Below are positions 32,578-52,030 of a stretch of 64,000 bases of DNA, one piece after another. The DNA lies in the NCBI RefSeq assembly GCF_048569485.1, contig NC_134360.1, positions 181,072,036 to 181,136,035 of the forward strand. Direction: 5' to 3'. The position numbers were made by a program, and so were the translations under genes. The notes under the pieces were generated by a model, which worked only from the letters and a program-made list of their open reading frames with translations, was not told where the DNA came from and searched no databases. Source of the stretch: Anomaloglossus baeobatrachus. Its lineage: Eukaryota; Chordata; Amphibia; Anura; Aromobatidae. How positions within the stretch are numbered: position 1 is the stretch's first letter; each line of letters opens with the position of its first letter.

Positions 32578-34605
32578 TTTGAAGGGAATCGGTCAGGAAT
32601 GTTTTTTTTTTAATGTGATCTGATCAGCATGATGTAGAGAGAAACCCTGATTCCAGTTATTTATCACCGCATTTCTATCACAACTGTTGTACACAGTAAT
32701 CTCAAATTTTCCCTGTTGCAGATCTACAAATACACTGAATGCCAAGCCCTGTGTAACCTGGACCACACCAATGAAATAGCTTTCTGTGTACACTGTATAT
32801 TGACAGAAAGACGTTAATCAGTGGTGGGGGCGGGGTTACACAGAGCAGTTGATGAGGAGCCACATGACAGCTAGTCCTCTAATAATAATCTTCTGCTAGT
32901 AAAACACAGTTGAAACTAGATGTTTCCCTCCACTATCTATAAAGACACATCTGCAGGTTTTTCTCACTATCTGACATGAACTCAGAATGAACCTTTCCTG
33001 TTTTAGGTCAATTAGGAACCAAAATTGTTTATATTTGCCAAATGCCAGAATAATAAGAGAACGGTTTTAGGCATTTATTACTTTCTGCAAAGTCAAAAGT
33101 TTACATACACTAAGATTACTATGCCTATAAATAATATGGAACAGCCCACATGATGATCTAAGGTCTTTGGAAGCTTCTGATAGGTTTATGGGCAACACCT
33201 GAGTTAATAAGAGACACACCTGTGGATGTAATATGCACACTGCTTTGTGTAGCATCCTGAGAAAGTCAAAAGAAATCAGCAAAGATCTCAGGAAGAGAAT
33301 TTTTGACTAGTTCATCCTTGGGTGCAATTTCAAGATACCTGAAGGTGCCTCATTCATCTTTTCAAACAATTATCTGAAAGTACAAAACAAGATGGGAATG
33401 TCAAGCCATCATACCGCTCAGGATGGAGAGGGGTTCTGTGTTCCAGAGATGAATGTGCTTTTGTCAGACAAGTGCATATCAACCCAAGAACAAAAGCAAA
33501 AGACCTTGTGAAGATGCTGGTGAAAGCTGGTAAGATTGTGTCATCCACAGTGAAACAAGTACTGCATCAGAATGAGCTGAAAGACCACTCTACCATGAAG
33601 AAGTCATTATTCCAAAAGAAACCAAAAAGCCAGATTAATATTTGCAAATGCACACAGGAACACAGACCTTAATTTTGGAGACATGTCCTGTGGTCCGAAG
33701 AAACTAAAATGTAACTGTTTTTGGTTATAATGACCATTGTTACGTTTGGAGGAAAAAGGGAGAAGTTTTGAAGCCTATAAACACCATCCCAACCGCGAAA
33801 CACGGGGGTGGCAGCATCATGTTGTGGGGTTGTTTTGCTGCAGGAGTGACTGCAGCACTTCACAAAATAAATGGCATCATGAGGAAAGAAGATACTGGCA
33901 ATACTGAAGCAACATCTCAAGACATCTGCCAGGAACTTAAAGCTTGGGTGGAAATGGGTCCTCCAAATGGACAATGACCCGGAGCTACTGTCAAACTGGT
34001 TACAAAGTGATTTAAGGGTAACAAAGTAAATGTTTTGGCGTGGCCATCACAAAGCCCTGATCTCAATCCTATTGAAAATTTATGGGCAAAGCTGAAAAGG
34101 CCGGTGCGAGCAAAGTGACCTACAAACATGGCTCAGTTACACTAGTTCTATTGGGAGGAGTGGGCCCAAAATCCTACCAACTATTGTAAGAATCTTGTAG
34201 GAGGATATCTAAAACGTTTGATCCAAGTCATACAGTTTAAGGGCAATGCTACCAAATACTAATGAAATGTATGTAAACACTTGACTTTGCAGAAAGTAAG
34301 TAATGCCTTAAAAAAAAACCCAAAAAAAACAAAAAACAAAAACAAAACATTCTCTCTCTCATTCTGGCATTTGGTAAACAAATAATTTTGGTTTCTAATT
34401 CACCTAAAACGGGAAGGTTTATTCCGATTTCATGTCAGACAGTGAGAAAAACATGCAGATGTGTCTTTTTAGATAGTGTTTGTTAACTTCTGTTTTCAAC
34501 TGTATTTTATTTGATCAGCAAAACAGTCTAACAAATGGCAGATTCTCAACCTCAACATCCTGCTGCTCTCAGATTACATAAAAACCTGCTGAAAGACTAA
34601 ACTTA
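32578..34605. mobile_element. T2-type MITE, subfamily B, copy 4, split by a Tc1-like element
   Basis: The left part (32578-32904) starts TTTGAAGGGAATCGGTCAGG and carries atcagcatgatgtagag and ccctgattccagttat. The right part (34505-34605) carries tgctgctctcagattacat and cctgctgaaag. Together they make about 430 bp, close to the other B copies. The Tc1 element therefore entered a pre-existing MITE. Confidence 0.7.
32905..34504 (+). mobile_element. Full-length Tc1-like transposon with about 230-bp inverted repeats, decayed
   Basis: The outer ends read (TA)CAGTTGAAA-like on both sides. The inverted repeats run about 32905-33115 and 34270-34504 and share gacacatctgcagg, ctggcatttgg inverse, and the inner block aaagtcaaaagtttacatacac. 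The transposase on the plus strand begins near 33260. It keeps HINPRTKAKDLVKMLVKAGK (second helix-turn-helix), KHGGGSIMLWGCFAAGV at about 33795-33850, MDNDPE near 33965 and a [16 protein letters not shown]-like end near 34050-34100. It is spread over several frames with stops. Both ends are present, so it is an old complete insertion. Confidence 0.85.
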
Positions 34606-34708
34606 AACAAATGATTAGTGGATATGTAAGCTAAAATGCACTGTAATATTAAACAACTTTATCTACTGGATTGGAGATTTTATGGGCCTAAATAAAATGA
34701 AAACAAAT
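34606..34708. other. Short spacer
   Basis: Joins the MITE at 32578-34605 and the MITE at 34709; nothing recognised. Confidence 0.3.
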
Positions 34709-35580
34709 TATGTATTTTCTGGATTGTAAGATGCACTTTTTCCCCCAAAACTAGGGGTAAAATGGGGATGCCTCTTACAAAATGGATATGACTTACCGGG
34801 GAGGTGGTGGAGCAGGGTGTCGCGTCGGGTGCCATTCACCTGCAGGCAGGTGAGCTGCAAGTGTGTCACAGGAAGGGGTATCTGGATGGGGGGGTGCATT
34901 GAGCTGGCTGCTGGCTCCATTGAATTGCCCGCGGTTGACGCAATGAACCTCAAGAAAATGGCCGCAGAGACAGCGCGTGTGCAGATTGACGTGATGGACT
35001 TGAAGAAAATGGCAGCAGAGTCCAATCTGCATAAGTGCTGCCTCAGAGGCCATTTTCTTGAAGTCCATCTTGTTAACCACGGGTGATTCAATGAAGCCCG
35101 TAGTCAGATCAATGCTCCTGCCGCAGAGACACCCCGTCCTGTAACACCTTCTTAGCATGCCCATGCGCTGATCAATGGCGCCTGCCGCGACACCCCTGAG
35201 GCAAAGTGTCCTGTGACCCTGCAGCCTATGACCCTGCTCCACCACAGTCGCCCCGGTAAGCCATATCTGGGGGATTCAACGGAACCCGCAGTCAGATCAA
35301 TGGCGCCTGCTGCTACACCCCCATGCGTGCAGTATTGCCGATACTCCTGAGCCGCAACACCCCCTCCTCCAAGCTCACAGCGTCATCTACCCAGCCTTCC
35401 TATGACCTTCTTGAGCTGCTCCACCACCGCTGCTCCCCACTGGTGAGTATTAGGATTAAGACACTAGGATTATAAGGCGAACCCTCATTTTGGCATTAAA
35501 ATTTTTTTTCCTATTTTGCTCCTCTAAATTTGGGGTGCTTCTTACAATACGGTGCGTCTTATAAAACAAAAAATACGGTA
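34709..35580. mobile_element. MITE with TACCGTATTTTTTG-type termini
   Basis: The right end, read inward on the minus strand, is TACCGTATTTTTTGTTTTAT followed by aagacgcacc. The left end is TATGTATTTTCTGGATTGTA followed by agatgcac, a diverged inverse. An inner pair, gcctcttac / cttcttacaat, follows. Related TACCGTATTTTTCGG repeats are common in vertebrates. Inside, a further inverted segment (cttgaagaaaatggcagc / gccattttcttgaagtcc) lies at about 34998-35068. There is no transposase; TA flanks. Confidence 0.65.
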
Positions 35581-36500
35581 GCATGATGTTGCTACAAATA
35601 GGCTTCAGATCTATCATACTGAAGGCAGGTTTGACTCGTTCTCCACATTTTGCCATACTGTTAGCAAATTTACACAGCAGTGTTTTGGATACCTGAATCT
35701 AACAAGACCAGCGACCCCTAATTTTCCTTTGACTCACATTGGCCTCAGTATTGAAAGGTTTTCTGAAATGATTTTCCACTTTGTCAGGAATTATCACATT
35801 TAATTATCACATGTGCTTTGAAACAAAATACGAACTGAAAAACAGGAAAAAAAAGAATTTATTTCTGGTTCTCAGAAAAGTTATTAAATGTACATTTTAT
35901 GATGTACCTATTAAGGTTTAACTATTCCAACTTTTTTTCCAACATTTTTTTTTCAGAATTTTTTTGCTTTTTATTTAATTTTTTTTAACTTTAGTTTACA
36001 AAATGGGTTTATCCGGCAGAATCTTTGAGTCTGCTTCTTTAACCCCCGTTTCTGCCAGAGGGGGCAAATAACAGCATATGTCAGACTACTCTGGCCGTAA
36101 GGGGTCATATATGGAAAATGCCCCACCCTTTCCCCTGAAACAATCCCGAATTTGCCCCAAACCCTGTGCCCGCCCGCTCACCCACCCCTTAGAAAAAAAA
36201 ATTAAAACAATAACTAAAAAGGTGCCCAACTACATTTATCTAGCATTGCGTTATAATTCACAAACGCGCGGTGTTAAAAAGAATTAAAATAAGAAAAAAA
36301 AAAAAAATAAAAATCACATGTAGGTAGTTTTGTTTTTTTTTGTTTGTGTTAAAACTAAGCAAGAAATATGAAAGACATAAAATAGAAATCAGCAACCTAT
36401 TTCCATGCTAAACGGGTGTGATCTCTGTAACAGGACTTTTTTTTTTAAGTTTTTTTTAACTGTTTTTTTTTTTTTTAGTAATAAAGATTATTAAACCCAG
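35581..36500. other. Unassigned AT-rich DNA
   Basis: Contains many T and A runs (35935-36000, 36293-36310, 36436-36476). No gene was recognised. It could include the distal end of the PBX1 3' UTR or the DNA just past its poly(A) site. Confidence 0.35.
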
Positions 36501-38138
36501 GACAACTTTTTGGCTGTTTGATGTCTTTTTTTTTTTTCTTCTGTCTTTTTATCTTGTGTCTTTTTTTGTTTTCTTCAGAATATACAAGAACATCCAGCAT
36601 CAAATGTTTATCTCAAATATAACAATCGACGATACACAAGTTATGTGAAACCGCAGTGAATGTTAATAAAGCTGAGCACTTCCCTCTGTGTCCGTCTTTC
36701 CTCTGTGCGAGTACATGCGGATTTTTGGTATCAAACGTGGATTGATAACACCCTGTGTAGGTGCTTGTGGATAACTGCCAGACACGAAGATAATTCGGAT
36801 GGAGAGGAAAGGATGTCCAGAAATGTGACCGATATTAGGCAAAACAATTCCTTAGGTCAAATCATAAATTTACAAGATGAAGGAAGGTTTGAAGGTAGAA
36901 GCAGCCATAGTATCTTGACGGATGTGTTGCGAAAATATCTAGTCCGGTGGAAAAAGTATGTTCTGTATACCATTTGACTTTGAAATAAAAAAAAAAAAGT
37001 CAATGACTGGATAGAACTAACATCCATGTGGAGAAACTGGACGTAAATGACCACAGAACAGTTTGTAGGCTTCACATCCATCAACAATGGATCCTTATGG
37101 TTTTGCAATGTTCATATGGTGGACTTCCATCTTCTCAAAAAGCAAGTAATCTCCAAATCCAAGATTACAGACAATGGACGGAGCTCTGGTTCAACAACAA
37201 AGCTTACAGAAATATTTTTTTGCATGGATAATATATATATTTTATTTACCCAAGTGAACTAGCACAAGATCTGCTTGTGTTCGGAGAAGAACTGGTGTCT
37301 GAAGAATAGAGCTAAGGTCATAGAAGAAGATCATTTTAACGATATATGTAGCTGGAACTACTTCTGGTAGCAACACATCATGGAAAATGTCTGTATTCCA
37401 GTTTATTGTCTTTTAAAATATACAGCCTTTGGTTAGTATACTTAATTCACGTATATTAAGGGTTTCCTCATGATCCTGTATCTCTAGTAATTGCTGAAGA
37501 TGGTAATTCTCCAAGCTAGAAACAAATTAACCAGAAGTTTGAAGGATAGAAGTCATCAGTCAAAGAATGGTTAAACCAAAAAGAAAAAACTGAAGGTCAT
37601 GCGTATGGCGTATGGTTTAGTACCATGATCAAAAATCACATTTTACTGCATGAGGAGACAATGAATGTCGGGATTGTTGGCCCTCATCTGTAATTTTAGC
37701 ATGATCAGAAGGAGCTAGATGCCAATCGCAATTAATTCATCCACAATCAGATATAGGTCAGCAGAAGCATTATTTGAGCTCATTTATTTAAACATGGCCG
37801 CGTGTGTGCATAGGTGCAGCCACATTTCAATCAATAACCTAATTAATGCTTCATTCGCTGTCAGCTACTTTCTCCTCATCCGAAACTAAAGAAAAAAATG
37901 GTTTAATAAAATGAAAAAGAAAAAAAAAAAAGTCTACAATCTACAAAACCGGAATCATTGATAGAAATGTAGGCATGGATTAAGGAGTCAATGTGAGCAA
38001 TAATGAAGGGTTGGAGTGTTTCTAATGGATATGCCAAAAGAGGTTGCTTTGTTCGCTGCATTCCCACAGTGGCCATCTGGAGTGAGAGGGAAGAGATGGA
38101 TTCTGGCTTTCAAGAGTAGAAATTCAGGAGCCGGCTGC
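36501..38138 (-). other. PBX1: Probable PBX1 3' UTR (extent unknown)
   Basis: This lies directly downstream of the PBX1 stop codon on the minus strand and has no recognisable transposon insertion. Vertebrate PBX1 transcripts have multi-kilobase 3' UTRs, so most of this is likely transcribed. Possible AATAAA poly(A) signals on the minus strand are at 37783-37788, 37402-37407 and 37241-37246. Which one is used cannot be told from sequence. Confidence 0.5.
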
Positions 38139-42811
<4,673 letters not shown>

Positions 42812-42901
42812 ACTGATGCCCTGCGGACTGTACATCTGATTCGCTGACAGAGTCTCACTGTATCCGCCTGTCTGACTGATAACATGGCGAAGGGTATCCA
42901 C
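42812..42901 (-). CDS. PBX1: PBX1 exon 8 equivalent, readable in two frames
   Basis: 90 bp, bounded by ttccag at its 5' side and a GTAAGC donor at 42806-42811. After the 113-bp exon, it reads [20 protein letters not shown] followed by [10 protein letters not shown] and joins the last exon. If the 113-bp exon is skipped, the frame shifts and the exon yields [15 protein letters not shown] and a stop, ending the short isoform (PBX1b). Mammalian PBX1b ends [15 protein letters not shown] as I recall, so the alternative end is preserved with one substitution. The first 15 codons, which overlap the second frame, match mammals. Differences in the main frame (SETLSAN versus SDGLAAS) begin immediately after it. 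Confidence 0.97.
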
Positions 42902-45130
<2,229 letters not shown>

Positions 45131-46568
45131 GTTACATGGTGAGATAGGCAGATGAAGGAGGCTGAAAAGAGTTAGTACAAGGGGTAAATATTCAATAATT
45201 AAAAGGGAAGTTAGGATGAGGGAAAAGATATCTGCAGATTTAAAGAAAGAATGGAACCAATGAAGAGAGCCCATGTTTAGTATGAGGAGGATAAGTTATT
45301 CTTCTGATCTGAGATAGGTTAGTGGGAAGGATTTGTTCACTGAATTTGCATCACATGAAGGTGAACAGGTCTGGTTTTCTGTGCCTCAGAATTAGACATG
45401 CCAACACTGTATACTGCCCAGTCACATGTCATGAGAACATGAAATAATTGTTAGATATTTAGCAATAACTGTAGAAAAAGATCAGAACCGTACCTCCAAA
45501 AAAATTCACACTTGATCTAATGCAGTTAGGCAAAAATTATATACCTGACTGAGGTTCTTTATTTAACATTCTGATCAGACTTGTATGAAGCCCACTGCCA
45601 CGTCATACCTCTTAGTGGGTCCCTCATTTATTTTCAGCCTTAAAAAGGTGCAACGCCGTTGCCAACCACCGCTGCGACGGTGCACCAGCAGGGCATGTGA
45701 CCTAGTGCCTCATAACACCCATGCTGCAATGCTGAGCCCCCATGGCTCCAGGTGCCACTGACACAAAACCACCACAGCAATGACCGCCACACAGCACCAG
45801 CACCCATGTGAAAGGAGCTGGCAGACTCCCCTTCCACAAGCTCAGTGTGTGAACTGAGAGCAAGAGGCAGAACCCCTCCTTGCAGTCTCCTGCTAATTAA
45901 ACTCACCTGTGCCACATGGGAGGAGTGCCTGGAATCATGGGGCTCAGCTTTGCAGCATGGGTGCTGTGAGGCACCAGGTCATATGTCCTGCTGGTGCACG
46001 GCGCCACACCTTTAAGGCTTAAAATAAGTTAGGGACCCACTCAGAGGTTCACCGTGACGTGGCAGTGGGTTTCATACAGTCTGATCAGAATGTTAAACCA
46101 AGAACCTCATGTTCAAGTATATACATTTTTGCCTAATGGCATTAGATCAAAGTATGATTTGTGGATGTGCGGTCCATGTCTTTTCCATAGTTATATCATA
46201 AGACGTTTACACTTGTATTATTTAACTAAATTCTAAGGTTTTTATATTTATGTTTACTGCTGGCTGCAGAATGAATAAGGCTATGTTCATATATGTCCGC
46301 AAGAAATTGCTGCTGAATCCTTCTAATGGATGATTACTGAACTTAGCCTTAACTGAGATTCCATCAAGCTCAATCTGACTGGAAATGTTTAACCCTTTGT
46401 CTTCTTGTAGCTCCTCAGCTGATTTATGACATTAAAGTTGAATATAGAGTGAAATAAAGAGCCTGTACAATCCCAACGGTGCAACATTTGTGACAATACC
46501 CAATAGGGCATAGGCATGTAAATATTATGCGATTGTCCACACTAAATTACTTTTGTAAAAAGTGGTCA

Positions 46569-47147
46569 TTAAAGGGAATCCATCAGCAGGTTTTTGCAAT
46601 GTAATGTGAAGACAGTATGCTGCAAGAGTTAAGAAACAGATTTCAGCGATGCCTCTTACCAAGGTTTGTGCTGCTTACTTGTAATGTTTGTTTTAGCTTC
46701 AGAAACTTATCATTGCTGCACTAGGTCAGCTAACTAACACTAACTGCATGTTTTCAGCATTTCCTTAGTTTGCAAAGGTGATAATTTAATCATCTGTGCA
46801 ATACTAAGGAAATCTTGAAAACATGCACTGTTGGTGGCCCTTGAGGACTGGAGTTGGGAGGACTGGAGTTTAAGAACATTGAGCTATAATAGCGCATTAG
46901 CCCTAGTGTGAGACACCCCCTGCTGCGATTTGCAGCTCACTATCTAGAGACATTGTACACAGAGAGCCTGGTATGGGTTTGGTTAGCTCTCTGAGCTTTG
47001 ATGGATTGCTAAATCTAAAAAAAAAAACCTGTCAGAATGGCTGCACCCAGTAATCTAAGTGATACATCATTGGATTCAGAATCTCTTTTCCTACATCATG
47101 CTACTCTCAGATGAGGAAGCAAAAACCTGCTGACAGATTCCCTTTAA
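46569..47147. mobile_element. T2-type MITE, subfamily B, copy 5, with a nested hairpin repeat
   Basis: TTAA flanks. The left end is TTAAAGGGAATCCATCAGCAGG and the right end CCTGCTGACAGATTCCCTTTAA. It carries atgctactctcagatgagg. Within it, 46745-46885 is a separate frog repeat. That repeat forms a hairpin (catgttttcagcatttcc ... gaaatcttgaaaacatg) followed by ttgaggactggagttggga. A second copy of the hairpin repeat is at 53230-53400. Confidence 0.7.
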
Positions 47148-47459
47148 AAGAAAAAAATCCCAAAATATCTAAATTCTGAACTCCATAAACCTAGATAAAA
47201 TCCGCTCTTGGTTGGATCCTCACCAATCAGATATTAGTGACTTGTTCTAAGAATATTAAAGTCACAGACAACCTGTTTAATTTACACAAGCAATGCATGT
47301 ACTAACATGTTCTAGCCAAAATGAATCCACTCCATGAATTTTAACTAGGGGAAGGGGGGAGGATTCTAGATTACAGAAAACATCCACTGTTGAAGGCTCT
47401 TATTTTACCAAGTGTATGAATGAATGTATAAACCACCTGGTGTCTTATGCCTAGAACAC

Positions 47460-48160
47460 AGCCTATGGTCTCTTTCAAAATGGTGTATATTCTTTTATGA
47501 GAATCAGTTAGATTATGCAAATGACACTTGGCTGAAAATCTGATCAGAGTGCGATTTTACTGTGATCTGATTCACTTGCATACGAGAATCAAATCACAGG
47601 TGCAGAAAAGACGGAATGCTTAAGATCTCCATCGCCTCCATTTTCTGTGTATATGTATATCAGACTGCACTTGGATGACTAAACCAACTATCAGACCCAA
47701 GCGTGTCAAGCCCTAGGCTAAACTAAACCAACCATTAGCCAAAAGGGTGTCAAGCCCTAGGGTTAAACTAAACCAACCATTAGACCCAAGGGTGTCAAGC
47801 CCTAGGGTTAAACTAAACCAACCATTAGACCCAAGGGTGTCAAGCCCTAGGGTTAAACTAAACCAACCATTACACCCAAGGGTTTCAATTGTTGATTAAC
47901 TGCATTTGGATGACATCTGAGTGCTGTCCGATATTTTGCACTCAGCCATTGACTTAAATGGGTGCAAGTGATCTGATTTGCGGAGGCACTCGCAGCATGA
48001 AGCATTTTTTTTTCTCATGCTGAATCAGCATGAGGAAAAAAAAAAAATAAAAAGATGTTCGGCACTGCCCCATAGTAAAACATTGGAGCGAGTGCTATCC
48101 GATAAAACATCAGGTAGCACTCTTCCGAGTTATATGTCAGTGTGAGCGAACACTTAACCG
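47460..48160. repeat. MITE-like repeat containing a 45-bp minisatellite
   Basis: The right end reads gtcagtgtgagcgaacactta, a common end of frog non-autonomous elements. The centre holds an approximate inverted pair (ctcatgctgaatcagcatgag at 48014-48034). The minisatellite at 47680-47888 interrupts it. There is no coding sequence. Confidence 0.45.
47680..47888. repeat. 45-bp minisatellite, about 4.7 copies
   Basis: The unit combines taaaccaaccattagaccc with aagggtgtcaagccctaggg; copies start near 47680, 47724, 47769, 47814 and 47859. The first and last copies are the most diverged, as is usual for arrays amplified from the middle. The array is flanked by imperfect direct repeats actgcacttggatgac (47664-47679) and actgcatttggatgac (47899-47914). 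Confidence 0.9.
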
Positions 48161-48599
48161 TAGTTAAATATGGACAGCGACCATTGACAACACAATATAA
48201 TATTCAACATATATTAAACAATACAGTACAATCTTCTTGTTAGGGCATTTCAGATATAAGCTGGCAGGTTGGCAGGACACAGTGTACAAGAGGGTACTGA
48301 ATAGTACGTGTTGAGGCATTCTGGATGGGTAGATCTAGTCTTGTTATACATACATGTTACGTACGTATGGTAAATATATCAGTCTCTGTATGTAATAGGT
48401 CGTGTTTATCCAGCATTAAGATCTAATATTGATACTAAAATTGAATATTCCCCATAATCTACCAATTCTGGAGCATTATGTTCTCATAACCTTGTATTAT
48501 GTCACTCCTAGAAATTTAGGAATAAACTGATAGCAAAGCGTCTCCACATAGGCTGACACTATCCAATTACACGGTGTAGGGATATATTTGTTTTTTTTT

Positions 48600-48945
48600 A
48601 TTGCACCGCTGGAGTAGTGCTTTAAATATAAGTTTCCTGCCCCCTGTCATATACTAGCCCTGCGGGGGCTTCATCTTCTATACGCACTGCTCTGGTCGTG
48701 TGACCTGCCGGCAGCTCCAGCGTTTCATGGAGTCCGTTGGAGGTCACAACTCAATACAAAGTCTATGAGAGTCTTGATATGACTTGTATTGGGAACTTGT
48801 GATTTAACTTCTGACTTCCGATGAGTCAGACGTTGCGGGCACAAGATGGCTCCATGGGACTGGAGTGGCATCAGTAAAAATTGAAAACGCTGGAGGGCGA
48901 GTATAAGACAGGGAGCAGAGGACTTAGATTTAAAGCAGCACTCCA
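48600..48945. mobile_element. MITE with GCACCGCTGGAGTAGTGC-type inverted ends
   Basis: Left gcaccgctggagtagtgctt and right aagcagcactccagcgctga are inverted copies with a few differences. They are about 345 bp apart. No transposase. Target duplication is not evident. Confidence 0.55.
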
Positions 48946-49899
48946 GCGCTGATGCTTTAGCGAGCATGTAACACCCAGTTTTCAATTTATTTATTAATAT
49001 TCGGAAGGAGTACCAGAGTAACGACACTATACCGAGTTACACAGTACGGAGGAGCCATTTAACTTTAATATATATCAGCCTTTTGGAGTGTGCTGTCTCT
49101 GGGACATTCAGGTGGGTTAAATCATACCGCTTACCAGTATGATCCTCATGAGATCTTAAGGTTTAACCATGAGGCTCTTTGTTTGGATACATGGAGAGAT
49201 TATATACATACATATAATATATATAATATATATATATATAAAATCAACACTACACCTCCATTTTTAATATATTTTTTCCTCTTGTCATTAAAAAGGTAGT
49301 CCAGACTAATAAAAAAATATGGCTGTCATCTTGAAACCAGGTGAGGCACCGTTCTTGAATGTCAACCCCACTCGTTTCAATGGAGGAGTGCTGCATTGGG
49401 TAAATATGGTGGTGCTGATCATAGAAGGAAGATCATTTCATATTTTATACCACTGATCGATCTGGGCAAACCGCATTCTCTCAGTATAAAGATCTATATA
49501 TGAAAACTAGAAATTATTATTTTTTTTTGTAAAAGCCTCTTTTGTGCTGCAGCTCTAACAGCAATTCTACAGAAGTATACTGCCCCTCTATAAGAGGACT
49601 TAAAAGCACACAACAAAAAACCCTCCACTAATCCTTTCAATTTTATTTTGCCTTATATCGCAAATAAAACTATATAAATTAGTTTTCTATGTGCGTGTCC
49701 CTCAACTCCAACATAATGCTGTAGCTGGCTAAAAGATCACTGGCTGCAGCAGGAGCCTCCCCCCTCTGTAGTAGTAGTACACAAATAGTGTTAACTCCAC
49801 CCCTTTGAATTCAGTTTTATGCTCTGACAAACCGTGATGTCATCCTTATTTTAAGATTACTAATATTGCTCATTTTTTGGTGTAGTTTTTTTTCTTTCT

Positions 49900-50268
49900 T
49901 AAGGGTGTGTGCCCACGATCAGTGTTTACAGAGTTTTGGATGCAGAGTGTTTTGGCTGTGTCCAAAATGCTGCGTTGTACAGCACAAGCACAGTGGATGG
50001 GATTTCTAGAAATCCCATGCCCATTGTGCTTGCTTTGCTGCAGCGTAAACTGACATGTGGTGTGGCTTCCCGATCCGCAGTATGTCAATTGAATGGTGTG
50101 GAGATGCGAGTGTTCTCCACAGGTAAAACAGAGACAGACCACCACAGCCCGAACCCTGATCATGGGCATGGTAAACTGCGGTCTCCTGTGGACAGTTCTC
50201 GTGGCCCCGCAGGTCAGGACCCACCGCATCCAGGACACAGCATGTTCGGATAGTGGGCATGTATCCTA
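49900..50268. mobile_element. MITE with AGGGTGTGTGCCCACGATC termini, copy 1
   Basis: Inverted termini AGGGTGTGTGCCCACGATC and a degraded GGATAGTGGGCATGTATCCT. Internal gcacagtggatgggatttc pairs with gaaatcccatgcccattgtgc, forming a strong hairpin at about 49989-50032. The same structure recurs at 60911-61249. The frames at 49870-50260 are artefacts of the hairpin. Confidence 0.65.
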
Positions 50269-51687
50269 AATGTAAAGGTGTTCTAAAAATATATTTAGTG
50301 GGTGTCTATGTAGTGATTATCCCCACTTAACGAGACACTCTACATGTGCATTGTTCCTATGGGCATGGCTTGTACAGTATTGCAATGGACAGAATTGTAG
50401 CACATTGCTAGGGTAAGATTTCAGATCAGTTGTGTAGTCACGGCACAAAAGATACAGGATTAGTAAAATCAACATTTTTTAGCTGATTTTATTATATATT
50501 ATAGGCCACACACAAAAGGTAGAATAGGCAGTGACCATTGTGAAGCCTGTGGGTGAGCGTGACTTTAGGTAGACTTTTTTTTTTTTATACCTAATAATAT
50601 AAGCCCACCATAGATTGGTATCCTCCTAATACCAAGGCTGAAGCATGGACCAAGACAAATGGATGGAAAGATCAAATAGATAACAAGCATCTAAAATAAA
50701 AATAATAAAAATGATAACACCAACCAATAGTTGATACCACAAAACAACCACAAGACTATAGCCAAAGTCACGTGCACGCGTCCGGAGGACCATGCGTACT
50801 AACCGAGGTTCTGTGGTGACAGGAACTGCATTTTGTTTTGTGGTGCCACTGCCCCGCGTTCCGTCTGTTTGCTTCCTGAATGAAACACAATACAAAACCA
50901 GCAATTTCAAGGATATCAGCCCTTAGCTTGTCATTGGCATACAGAGAAGCATTTAACTGCAGGGTTAGCGAGCAATGTGTGCAGCTGGAGACTGGTTGAC
51001 CACATGGCTTCATGTGAACCTTCTGTGATCTACAGTCAGTGTAAATTAGGAGAGATACGGGTGAGATGTTCATCCTATCCTAGTTCTCGTGGTTACTTCA
51101 TAGCTTCACATAGCAGAAGGTCAACTAAAACTCGAAGTACAAAAATGCTGTATTTTCAAAATGAAGAAGTAGTGTGGAAGTATGTTACATAAAAAGAAAA
51201 AAAAAATATAAAATATTCCAGCATAAAGGACTTAAATAATTGGCGATTTTTGAATTTTTTAGGTTTAGATTTTCTTTTTTAGTCTAAACAAGGTTATAAC
51301 AAAAAAGAAAAGAAAAGAAAAATGCACAGAAAGGTGGGTTGTGCAGCACCACGCATTTCCAAACCAGGTGTTGAGAGACGCCGCTGCAAGTTGGACAAGA
51401 CAGTTCCCGAGGCAACCATGGAATGCCTGGAAAGAATCATACAAATAACCTATTGATTAGAATAGGACACGTTCACGATACCTGCCAGGCATCCAATTTC
51501 TGTCGTGACAGCTGTCCTGTCCAGCGTACAGAGGTGTCTAACACTCAATGTAGAAATAAACAGAATTGCACAACGCCACTTAACGGGTTGTCCAAGAGAC
51601 CAAGAATACAAACCTAGCATCGAAACACAAAAGTGCTAATTAAGTAAAGATACTTTATTCACCATTGCATTGATTTTTTTTTATCAG

Positions 51688-52030
51688 CTTTATTTCTTCT
51701 GCACTTAGTTGGTAGACAAACTAAATTCTAAAGCAATGGATTACATTTATGATAATGTAATACGACTGCTCTCCACTCATCTCTAGCACCTGCCCAGTTC
51801 ACTCCTGTAGTCACATATTGGATCTACAGTTTCTGCACATGCGCAATGTCTTACTATTGCTTTATTCCTTCTGCACTTAGTTTGTAGATAAACTAAGTCA
51901 CAGAGCCCTGTATTACATTTCCGATAATGTCATGTGAACGCTCTCCACTCATCTCTAGCAACCACCCAGTCCACTCCAGTGGTCACATATTGGTCAACAG
52001 TTTCTGCACATGCGCAATGCCTTACTGTTG
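51688..52030. repeat. Direct tandem duplication of a 172-bp unit
   Basis: Units at 51688-51859 and 51860-52030 share ctttatt(t/c)cttctgcactta, gcaatgga-like text, gctctccactcatctctagca, and tttctgcacatgcgcaatg. The copies have diverged appreciably, so the duplication is old. Confidence 0.85.
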
